A DNA stretch of 64,000 bases from Trichomonas vaginalis G3 (lineage: Eukaryota; Parabasalia; Trichomonadida; Trichomonadidae): positions 15,868,205-15,932,204 of the forward strand of contig NC_067206.1 in the NCBI RefSeq assembly GCF_026262505.1. Reading direction: 5' to 3'. Made by a program: the position numbers and the translations under genes. Position 1 is the stretch's first letter; the number at the start of each line of letters is the position of its first letter. This document shows positions 31,203 through 40,848 of this stretch, in pieces. Under the pieces are notes generated by a model. The model made no database searches. It was not told the origin of the DNA and saw only the letters and a program-made list of their open reading frames with translations.

Positions 31203-32010
31203 ATGGAATTTTTACAAAACCACCGTTACCCTCTTCTTTGGAAATAAGAGTAGATGTAAAGATATTCTATTGAGAGAACTTAAGAAACTACACGAATGGT
31301 CTAACATTGTAGACTTGTTCGGTGGAAGTTTCTATATATCTCATTTGTGCCATACAATATTTCCTGACTCAAAAGATTATATGCAAGACTTTCGACAACT
31401 ATATGACCGTCTCAACACATATACCAGACACACAAACAAAATATTGAAAGAGTTAAAAGAAAGATATACTATAGGTAAGATGGAACGTATACCATTAGAT
31501 AAGAAAAAATCTGTCAGAGAGGTTTGAAAAAGGCAGAGTATATTGAACTGGGATAGTATATCTGCATAGACTTATTATATAGTGGTGCTATAAGAGTTCA
31601 TGACATTGAAACACTTATGTCAAAAGTTTTAATATCTTAACTATACAAATGTTTTCAAAGAGAACATAGAAAAATATATTGAGGGTAACGAGTTTGTGAG
31701 ATGTCATTGGACAGAGTTGTATGAAAAATATAAAGAACAAGGAAAATGTTTTTTATAGTGACCCGCCGTTCTATAACACAATGGGATTTTCAAATACCAA
31801 GTAGACTGGACTTTGAGAGACCTCTTAGAAACTTAGACGTTTTACATAACCATCCATGCTTTTATTTACATCCGATAAAAGTGGTTTGGAAAGTGTCATG
31901 AGATGGTTAGAGGACCAACATGAACTATGAGTTTAGATACGATAAATAGAATATTGGAGAGGTTCCTATAAACTGGAGAAAGTGTCCAACAACAGAAATT
32001 TTATTGGAAG
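31203..32010 (+). pseudogene. Noisy copy of the adenine methyltransferase
   Basis: Follows 17901-18704, with the LFGGSFYISHLCHTIFPDS stretch readable. The five-arm motif copy precedes it at about 31073-31118. Many small breaks. Confidence 0.65.
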
Positions 32011-32850
32011 TAAATGTGGTTTGAATAGAGTACTTGTTTTAAGGTTTTCCATTGTCATTCGTTAATTTGACGTGGCGAGAAGGTACAGAGAATATATGAA
32101 GATGAACCAATACCAGCAAATGTTCACATATGTACTTCGTAAGAGATATTTTTATCTATATATTAAATGGACGCCACGAACTTAGCGAATGCACAGCAAC
32201 CTGACAACCCAAACCAGAGAATATTCGATAATGAAGTTAAACACGCAATGGCAAACTATGGTCAATGCCAACAGATGTCAAAGATGTCAAATGACGCGGT
32301 TAGGTTTGCACACCGGGATATGGTATGCAAATAGAGAGAAAGATGTTTATACAAACCCTGAAGTGGGATATAAACAACTTTATGCAGATTACGCGAACAC
32401 ACGAGGAGTTGACCCCAGAATATGTTTTCTACCAGAGGAGAAACAGAAATGTATGAGCTCCAGTTAAAGAATGCTAGTGGAACTCAACAGGAGACGTAAT
32501 AATGGCAGCGACATTAGATTTTACATATATGTAAAATGGGGGTTTCCTTAGTAGTATGGAGAAACCTTCGGGAAATGTTGGAAAGAGGTATATGGAAGTG
32601 AATAAAAAACGTAAGGAAGAGAAATTTGGAACGGAGTCAAAAATATTGGTAAAAGAGTAGGTCAGTTTGTCGTATTGATACCTAAAGACGCCTGAACCAG
32701 AAGAGCAAGCTCCTGTTATACAACAGCCTGAACTGCACCACAGTCTAGTTGGCAACCAATCCAACACCTCAACCGTAGTTAAAAATTATATTTTTTATCG
32801 TTCGATAGTAGTTGTATATGAAACTAAAGTTCTAAGTAAAACGCATGGTA
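32011..32850 (+). pseudogene. Noisy copies of the small lineage-B genes
   Basis: Follows 18705-19545 with increasing disorder; the GVDP-type and Asn/Gln-rich segments are still recognisable. Confidence 0.55.
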
Positions 32851-32869
32851 ATATAATCTGACAATATAA

Positions 32870-34300
32870 GACTGAAACTAAAAGCCGGGAAGTACGTCAA
32901 TAAGACGAATGAGTGGTCGCGAGAGAGTTCGATCTTATATACATACAGTCTTATTATCTAGCATCAGTCAGAGATACAAATTTACAGCAACGCGCATCAC
33001 ACTTCACTAGCAAAGCGTTAGTAGAGCAACAATGAATAGTTTTTCGACTCACTAATACTATCTATTATTTGATGCTAATACCGAGCCGATAGCAGACGCA
33101 GACATGCAAAGAGAGGTCTGCACCCATATATTTGAAGCATTTATATTTATTCTATATTCAATATAGTATATTCGAGAGTCGAGCAACACCTTACATCAAC
33201 TCATGGTATCATAGTGCTCTCCTAGACATAATCGGAGCAAATTGTATAAATAAGTACTACTACCAATAGCGTATCTAAGAGAAAACAAAGTTCGACCATC
33301 AATTATGCTCGATTTACAAACATTCTTGCAAACACGTACCACATATGTTACATTAGCAAGTATGACAATTCGCTCGATATATATATTCCTTGCATGGCGT
33401 ACTTATGTCAGTTGGTTGGATTATGTGAGAGTGTTCTCAATTCAGAGAAATCTTCAATACCGATGACAATTGAACACACTCGGATGAATAATCTTCCATG
33501 CTATATTGAGATCATAGACATTTAAGTCAATATATAGTCTCACAACCTAAGATAATAAGTGTATGCTCTGCGTATCGAGGTAGCAATATATCATCAATAA
33601 TTTCAGGATAATATTCTTACATGTAGAATCGCATAGAAATGGATACTTACATATTTTTAGAGGCGATCTAGTATAATAATTTTATTTAAACACGCACGAG
33701 TTACGAAATACGATAGCGAACATGAACAGGATTCAACTCTTGTATAGCTATCTTATTTCTGACATTACCCACATAAATTTATTTCGTTCCCTTGAGCAGT
33801 ATATATAATCACTAAGTATAGAAAACATTGACCAATATAAACGGAAACACTTTTATCTTCTATCAGACAGACCGGCACGAGTATCGACACAAAACTCTAG
33901 TCATAATCATAAGCAAGATAAGCCACATAGCTTTTTAGAGAGTGATACAACAAGAAATGTACTGAGGAGAGAGGGATTTTGCATTCGAGCATGAACTCCG
34001 AACCATCGGTCATTCGTATATAGTAGGACCACCACAATTATATAATGGATTAGCAAATAATGCGTTAGTTACGTGCAGATGGACTGCGAGCCGGGTGGTA
34101 CGTCGACACGCAGCTCAGACATATTAGATTCAGCTATTAGTCTCGATAACTATCACATCACACATCATAATGATTCATATTACTATCCATATACACTCGC
34201 GGATAGAGCGGTGCTAGACAGATGCGTGAAGCCGACTACTCACTATCTAGCTAGAGGTGGCTCTGCAGTAGGCGGAAGCAGAGAGTAGAGGTAGAGAGCG
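32870..34300. other. Very low-quality stretch with almost no recognisable content
   Basis: Should correspond to 19545-20330 but only scraps align (for example near 33830-33850). Enriched in short AGAGAG/TATCATA strings. ORFs such as 34073-34288 are not credible. Confidence 0.6.
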
Positions 34301-34319
34301 ACGATGCATAGTATGAGGA

Positions 34320-36740
34320 GAAACAGCGTCTATGAAGAGAAATACAACACAGACCCGACCACTCAATTGTATGTGAGAGTCAGCTCTAATAAGCTAACAA
34401 AAAACTTTCCAAACTATTCTAAGATATCCTGGTCATTAGAGTAGAGAATAGAACTGACATCGTATGATACTATATAACTATCACAGTGAAATGCACACAA
34501 CGAGGCATACTCTAGATTCTCTGAGATCTTATACTCACACATTAATAATATTATCTTTTTTACTCACACCGATTATGATATACTATCTTAGTACAATAGG
34601 CGCACACTCTTATATTATATTACATGAGTAATTACAATATGACATAGATTCCGATCAGAGAGATATTACACATGCGCATCATAACAGAATATCACTATGA
34701 TATATCTAGGTGAGTGACTTAATCATAGCGAGGATGGAATAGCTCTATGATACACAAGATAGGTAAGGTCGGAAGAATCGAGATAAGTATATATATTCTC
34801 ATCACTGCAGCGATCATATCAGTCACAGAGCATGACGAGTATCGCATAATGATCTCATATACGATATACACGCACGCTCTAGAAGCGAGATCGAGCTCTC
34901 TAGAGAGCAGTAAGTTGTTCGTGAGATATCATGTCACTATCACAGTGACTACCATGGAACGAGTGGAACAACGGACAATACGACTTCTATAGATATATGC
35001 TGATGATATCATATGCATCAGCAGAGTTCACTCTACGCATATCGATCGCAGCACATGAATGTCTTGAGATATATACAAGTTCGAACACTAATCAGACTAC
35101 AAGAACACCTGCAGATACTCAGTGTACTATGAGAGAACACACGTATATAAAACACATAGTCATCAGAGTTCAAATCTAGCAGGCTATGCAGCGATATAGC
35201 GAGTATATATTAGAGCAGATATAGACATACCACTATAACATAACTAAGATCATGAGATCATAAGTACGTATCACCGTGCCGGAGGATCGGAATAAGTCAT
35301 TCATCCTAATAATCTGACCAATACAACTTAAACGTAGCCTTGAAAAGAATAGCTACACACATCATACCACCATACCAATTTTTACGAGAGAGGAAAGTAT
35401 TGATAGGACACGGTTGAAGACTGGTGTGGATGCATTTAATGTGGAAATGCCTCTCTATATTCTTCCACATAGGTTTAACTCGATGAACTGGGGACATACG
35501 ACGAGAGAACATTTAGATGTAAAGATTTTAAGGTCATGAAAGGATGAATGATAATACCTAAATTCACTGCTCAAGATTTATATGACAAGGAAAGCAGAAC
35601 TAACACACGCACGCCTTCAAACATTAAAAGACAGAAATACTTCAACATTATATCCTATAGGAAAGCCTCTATTTATACGTCAGAACCAACAAATCCAGAA
35701 ACAGTTCTGGTTGTGTGGAACTGGACTCAAATAGTCTGACACGGTTTTTTGTACTGTGCAAACTCTTCAAAGGAACAACAGTGAAGTAAACCGATTTCAG
35801 ATGTGAATATACTATAACCTGCACAACACAGTCCATACAAGTCATTTGATTTAGAGTACATCATCAAGCAGGTTGGCATAAGCATACAATTTGGATTGGT
35901 CAGCTGGAAAAAGGTAAGTGATATGAAGTAAAGAACGACGTTCAGTTTGCTATAAATTGCTTTCTGGGTGACACTCAGGGAGATGGAACCAATAACACAT
36001 GCGTTTCAGGTAAACGAAAACAACGGGACAAAGTAAAGACTACCATGCACCATTACATGACAGTTTGCGCATGGTATAGGAAATGCGTAGCTCGTCAATT
36101 CTTCCAACTCTCTTTGACCATATCGTCAGGAGTTGTCTTTTATTTGTTGAGGACTGTCTTTGATAAGTAACCCACCATGAAAAGCTTGACAAGTGGGAGA
36201 GAGAGGGATATATTTTTATCTATCGCTGCGAGGGAGGATTTTGCAATGTTTTGCCTAAAACTCATAAGTATTCTCTTGTCACTTTTCGTTTATTTTTACG
36301 AACACGATGGAGTAACTGTCGAGTATCCCATTTGTTGTCAGAGTCAATGTAGTATGCTTTATAGGGGTCCGGCGTGTGAGGTATTTCTATTTTACTTTGT
36401 CACCTTTTCTGAAGTTTGACAGCCTGCGCATTCTTCTTGTTTGTTCTTTATGAGCTAAACTAATTAAATCGGTTATGTGCTTTCTCTAGTCAGGGTTGTT
36501 TTCTCATTTCTTCAGGGGAAGGTTCCCAAACCTTTTTGTTTATACGGCTATTGTAAATAAGTTGATAAAACTTGTCTCTCGGCATGGAAGCAAGTCGTCT
36601 GTACTTGTCGTCCAGTATGGCATTTCAATCATACTCACTCTACCGTGTGGTTGGTTTAAGTCTACTTAGATTGGTTTTCCTACAATGCAACTGAGACACC
36701 AAGAGCATATGGTTTGTCGACACCTGAAACATATTAGGTT
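34320..36740. pseudogene. Noisy copies of lineage-B fibre and integrase
   Basis: 34320-36080 follows the fibre 20349-21678 (plus strand); 36080-36732 follows the integrase 21675-22290 (minus strand). Similarity then ends and clean TIR sequence begins at about 36745. Confidence 0.6.
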
Positions 36741-36744
36741 ATTT

Positions 36745-37203
36745 TCTAATATATAACTATTTTATATAAAAATCAAATTCAATGATCTTAAAAGCGAAGG
36801 ATAAACCTCAAAATTTACGAATATAATGAGTGGGAATATAATGCTTATCTATCAAAACCATATGAAATATCAACTTTTGCTTTACGCCTAATTTTTGACG
36901 ACAATTAGCAAAAAATGTTTAAATGTTAACACTCAGTCCATTTGAATATGAAAAATAAAATTGACTTTGATTAAATGTTTTTATTTATCATGCAATTCTT
37001 CTTGCGACCAAAGATTTGAATAAAAGTTCAAAAAATAAGATAGCTTAAAAAATAATATACGGTAGTGTTTACTAATAGATGAATAGTATATAAATTCTAT
37101 TAAAATGGATTTGATCCAAAAAAATATATAAAATTTGATCATAAATAAAATCGTTTTAAATTACTTCTTCATTTAAATTATAACAATTATTTTTGGTTTT
37201 ATA
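36745..37203 (-). repeat. Clean TIR plus spacer, right end of the second element
   Basis: Nearly base-for-base equal to 11389-11843: TIR ending GGATTTGATCC at 37115, then the same 88-bp AT-rich spacer up to GGTTTTATAGTTTTT. Low noise, in contrast to the sequence just before it. Confidence 0.8.
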
Positions 37204-37610
37204 GTTTTTAAAGCTCATGTGGTTTTTTTAACCACAGAATACTTATGTGCTGTAGCAAGCTTGCAATCCAAAGCTCACGTTAGACAACAAGAGTCATGAA
37301 GTCTCATACTAAGGGATATCCAACATATATTTTAATAATCTAATGTTTGTGACAAATATTCAACATAAAATTAAGTTTTCGTTTCGTTACAAGGCATTCA
37401 TACTTTGGAGATATCATATTTAATGTACAGAAAAGTTAATATTAAACAATACATGCTAAAGAATTAATAAATAAGATAATAAAATAAATTTATACGTAAT
37501 TACTTTCATTTAATATGCTTTATGCTGTATAATATTGATTAAGAGGCATTAAAAGGTTCCATAATCTGCTTTTATAGGCAAGATTTTTGATAAAAATTTT
37601 AAATTTTGAA

Positions 37611-37709
37611 AAATGATGAGAAAAGGAAAAAAAGGTAAATGAGAGCAAGAGGAGGGAAAAAAAGAAAAAGAAAAGGAAGGGAAGGGAAAAATGAAAGAAA
37701 GAAGGACAT
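37611..37709 (+). repeat. Polypurine tract
   Basis: About 97 bases almost entirely A and G, with GGGAAGGG-type runs. Such tracts can form triplexes; here it may simply be low-complexity drift. Confidence 0.6.
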
Positions 37710-37736
37710 ATAAAAATTTAGATGCGCATTCTTAAT

Positions 37737-37770
37737 GCCGAGGCGGCTTGCCGCCGAGGCGCGATTTTTT
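37737..37770 (+). other. GC-rich hairpin followed by a T run
   Basis: GGCGGC at 37742, TT loop, GCCGCC at 37750, inside two direct copies of GCCGAGGCG (37737 and 37753), followed by seven T. It stands out in AT-rich DNA. It has the shape of a terminator or the end of a small transcript. Confidence 0.4.
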
Positions 37771-38265
37771 TAGGCCTCTACGGTAACCCGGCAATGTTTT
37801 TTTAAATCTTGTACAGCCCTAATATACTTTAATAAAAACAATACTATTTCACCTTAAAAATGAATTTCATAAGTCAATATTATTTTTTTGAAAATGTATC
37901 AATTTTCGATTAAAACAACATGAGAATAAAATTTACGCAAAATTATTTTAAAAAATGGTTTTAAAAATTTACAATTGATTAAGAATAAGATTGCAAGAAG
38001 TTTTGAAGTTTAATTTTAAGAAAAAAATTCGGATATTATTCATGGATCTAAGTAATCTGATATTTGAGTATCGGCACTATACATAAAACATATATTTATA
38101 GTTTTTTTGGATTTTTATGATTTTAAATATATTCAAATTTGGCAATCCAATAGATTTTTAAAAAATAGGTAAATAAAAATAGATTACATATGCAGCAGAT
38201 TTAGAACATGAAACAAATCTTATAGTGACCCAAAAAAAAAATTCATGATCCAAAAAAGAAAAAAA

Positions 38266-38340
38266 TTGGTTAAATGGGAATCAAACCTTGGCATAATGAA
38301 TCATTATGTCGGATGTTTCCACTACACCGGCAGTTCGAAA
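38266..38340 (-). tRNA. tRNA-like sequence, probably a pseudogene
   Basis: On the minus strand: GCCGGTGTAGTGGAAAC resembles a D-arm/A box, CATAATGATTCATTATG forms a 5-bp stem with 7-base loop, and GGTTTGATTCC is one base off the B-box consensus. The spacing is tRNA-like and the overall layout resembles tRNA-Glu. The acceptor ends do not pair and loop position 33 is not T, so it is more likely a relic. Confidence 0.35.
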
Positions 38341-38439
38341 AATACCCTTGGTGGTTCTATTTAATAGCTACTCCCAACGATAGGAAAAATCTGGGTAATT
38401 TAATTAAAAACAAAAACAATAAATAAAATGTAATTTTCG

Positions 38440-39180
38440 TTAATCAAAGTCATCAATGTCTTCGTCTTCTGATTCCCATTCGGACTTGAAAACTTGATAT
38501 TCTCCTCCTGGTACACTCTGAATGGATTTTTTGTATTTGTTTTGTTTTTTAGAACCTTTTGTAACAGTTTTTTGTTTCAATATCATTTTGGAGTAACAAT
38601 TCTCTTCAAATGATTTGACACAATCTTCTGGAAGTGGGGGAAGATGTAATGCTTTTTGTATATCTCCGAGAAAATGCTCTGGATCATTCATTCTAAGATT
38701 GCAACGTTAACTCTAATGTTAATGTTCTTCCAGGCTCTTGATTTTGTCCAAATAGCATGCAATTTTGGAGTTAAACGCTTCATTCATGCAGGTAGATCCA
38801 ATGGAAGAAACTTTGGAAACTATGGGTGTCCATTTGTGAACCAAGTCATAGAGCATGAATTGAAGTTGGATCGAATTGGCACCTTTTTGCCATTCAAAGC
38901 ATTTGTAATTGTGCGGTTCGCAAAAAGAATGATTGCCTACGTAATGGTAGACACAATTCTCCCACATTTTCGTACGTTTGTCAATATTTTCTTCGGCAAA
39001 ACATGACCAAAGCCACATACTTAGGCTTGCATTCAGACCCCAGAAAGGTCTCTCTATTTTTTCAATCTTCTGAGTCTTGTCGTTGAAAACTTCAACTGTC
39101 TTATGAGAAGCTGAGAACTTTGTAAAATCTTTTGAGATATTTTTTGATACATGACCTGGATCGAATCTTTCAAGATGAGA
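38440..39180 (-). pseudogene. DDE-type DNA transposase remnant
   Basis: Open segments 39180-38719 and 38691-38440 are separated by a stop region at about 38692-38718. Visible motifs: RFDPGHVSKNISKDFTKF, HYVGNHSFCEPHNYKC, and SIGSTCMNEAFNSKI. The Asp-Pro-Gly-His motif, the Cys/His-containing insert and the NE.fNS motif are typical of the C-terminal half of cut-and-paste transposases of the MULE/Kolobok kind. The superfamily is a tentative call. No N-terminal part is seen beyond 39180. Confidence 0.45.
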
Positions 39181-39202
39181 GACGCCAAATAGTTAGTATC
39201 CC

Positions 39203-39245
39203 TATCTTGGGTACGGCGGCACTGCGTTCCACCTTACCCAAGATA
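39203..39245. other. 11-bp-arm hairpin next to the transposase remnant
   Basis: TATCTTGGGTA (39203-39213) and TACCCAAGATA (39235-39245) are perfect inverted repeats around a GC-rich 21-base loop. It may be a transposon end or a transcript structure at the boundary with the SF3 element. Confidence 0.5.
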
Positions 39246-39416
39246 ACGGTTTGACACTTTACAAAACCACTAACGTATATTTTACAACACAAACACAAAC
39301 ACTAACTTAACCTAAATATTTACAAAGCCGCCAACCACTTCACCTCACTAACATTTTCGCTAAAGACTTCACTAATGAAAAAATAAACGTTCTCACTAAC
39401 GTTCCAACTAATGTTC

Positions 39417-39743
39417 TCACTTACAAAAGTATTGCAACTCTTCCCATTGCTGTGCTTCACACAATAGTTCATATTCTTCAGTATCGCTGCTGTCGCTCCA
39501 ATCGTCAGAGTCAAAGTCACTGTCAAAATAAATGTTAGTAAGTTTTGACAAAGCTAATGAAACACGCTTACCGTTTGTATCTATTGCTTTTATATATCTC
39601 CCATTATGTTTGTTGTCATAAACGCTCAAACTAACTTTACCCTTTCTCCCTCGTATCTGATAGAATGTATTTTCACGAGGAACGAAGAACAAATTCTTGA
39701 ACTCATGATCGTTGTAGTTTGTTATCTCAATAGTTTTCGTCAT
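39417..39743 (-). CDS. Small SF3-element protein with acidic tail (108 aa)
   Basis: MTKTIEITNYNDHEFKNLF, a basic beta-rich middle (YQIRGRKGKVSLSVYDNK), then DSDFDSDDWSDSSDTEEYE. The ATG directly follows TTTTATTTTTATATAAATG on the minus strand, exactly as in Polinton A, which ties this element to the same expression system. No family recognised. Confidence 0.55.
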   Translation of the reverse strand: MTKTIEITNYNDHEFKNLFFVPRENTFYQIRGRKGKVSLSVYDNKHNGRYIKAIDTNGKRVSLALSKLTNIYFDSDFDSDDWSDSSDTEEYELLCEAQQWEELQYFCK

Positions 39744-39905
39744 TTATATAAAAATAAAATAAAAATAAAATAAAAAATAAACTTAAAAATTAATGATATC
39801 ACCACCCTCACACGTATGAAAACATAGCACAAAAATAAATTTAGGGTAGAAGGTTAGATCTAACCCGATTTCTAACCTCATTTCTACCCTGTTGAATTCA
39901 TTGCT
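39744..39905. other. Intergenic region with one five-arm motif
   Basis: Arms GGGTAG (39844), GGTTAG (39852), CTAACC (39860), CTAACC (39872), CTACCC (39884), preceded by AAAAATAAATTTA and followed by GTTGAATTCA. It lies between two genes on the minus strand. Confidence 0.7.
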
Positions 39906-40184
39906 TTATAACTCTCTTCCTTTCTCCAACTCTTCTAGCTTCTTCTTAAGTTCAGCAATGTTGTCCTCATGAAGTTTAATCTTTCTCAAAATTCCTTCTT
40001 TATCTAATGGTTGCTTTATCTTTCTAAACTGAACTCTACCATCCTTCATAATATGAATGTAAAAACCTTCTGGAATAGTTCCTGATTTAATGTATTCTAC
40101 CAAAAACTTTTGTTTCATTGCTTCAGTGACTTTAGTCGTCATTTCAATCAAAGGTGAAGCTAGCACAGCGATAATGGATTTCAT
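39906..40184 (-). CDS. Small coiled-coil protein of the SF3 element (92 aa)
   Basis: MKSIIAVLASPLIEMTTK start, a middle EGFYIHIMKDGRVQFRKIK that looks like a short beta hairpin, and a C-terminal coiled coil (IRKIKLHEDNIAELKKKLEELEKG). Function unknown. It is separated from the helicase by a repeat-rich 660 bp. Confidence 0.5.
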   Translation of the reverse strand: MKSIIAVLASPLIEMTTKVTEAMKQKFLVEYIKSGTIPEGFYIHIMKDGRVQFRKIKQPLDKEGILRKIKLHEDNIAELKKKLEELEKGREL

Positions 40185-40848
40185 GACTTTTTAGTATTTC
40201 ATACAATCTTAACAGATAGCCTTACAAGTACTTCCAGTGTCCCTAGCTGCCCTCCTTTTTATATAACTCCATGACATTTATAATCTCGCGAAACTTAACA
40301 GGTAGCATAACAGATTAAAATCAGATGAGGTTTTGAACCAAAATTTCTAAGCAACGTTGTCAAGGATTTTGAGGAACTAGGGACAGAGTGTGGCAAAGTC
40401 CAAGATTTAATTTATCTTCATCTGTTTCATCAGCTATCTCATCTAATATGCCAATATTTTATTCATAACTCGTGGCAAACCCACTAACTTTCATTATGTT
40501 CATCTGCATGCTTCATCTGATAGAAAGTATGACTTTCATTAACTCTGTGAGATAATGAAAACTACTAGGGACAGAGACCATGGCAAAGTTTATGACTTTC
40601 ATTATTTCCAGAACTTAATGAAAACTACTAGGGACAGAGGCCATGGCAAAGTTCATGATTTAATTTATTCTCTCACTAACAACAAACACAAACTCCAACA
40701 CTAACATCAAGTACTAACTTCAGCACAAATGACAAACACTAACAACAAACACAAACTCCAACACTAGCATCAAGTACTAACTTCAGCACAAATGACAAAC
40801 ACTAACAACAAACACAAACTCCAACACTAACGACAAAAATAAATGTCC
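40185..40848. repeat. Repeat-rich intergenic region of the SF3 element
   Basis: Two repeat types. CTAGGGACAGAG followed by CATGGCAAAGT occurs near 40376, 40566 and 40629. A 63-bp tandem unit containing AACAAACACAAACTCCAACA starts at 40681, 40744 and 40807. No ORF. Confidence 0.7.

Larger units (their letters stand above)
24755..36735 (+). repeat. Noisy direct repeat of 11849-22290
   Basis: The order and orientation of 11849-22290 are repeated (TIR, Cys-cluster gene, LNPE gene, unknown gene, ZIP-like, small LNPE gene, methyltransferase, small genes, fibre, integrase), but with dense small insertions, deletions and substitutions. Noise is moderate to about 32850, extreme from 32870 to about 35500, then moderate again. 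Sequence on both sides is clean. Best read as unpolished long-read sequence patched into the assembly; a decayed element is the alternative. Genes here should not be trusted individually. Confidence 0.8.
37204..38439. other. Non-coding DNA between the Polinton block and a transposon remnant
   Basis: No ORF to support. Contains a polypurine tract, a GC-rich hairpin and a tRNA-like sequence (listed separately). Elsewhere AT-rich without visible structure. Confidence 0.6.

Noticed and set aside
33000-36420. ORFs such as 34073-34288, 34747-34992 and 36177-36419
   Set aside because: They lie in the noisy block and either oppose or replace the frames of the clean copy; they arise from sequence error or decay.
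38656-39006. Plus-strand 116-aa ORF
   Set aside because: It is the mirror of the transposase remnant on the minus strand, which has recognisable motifs.
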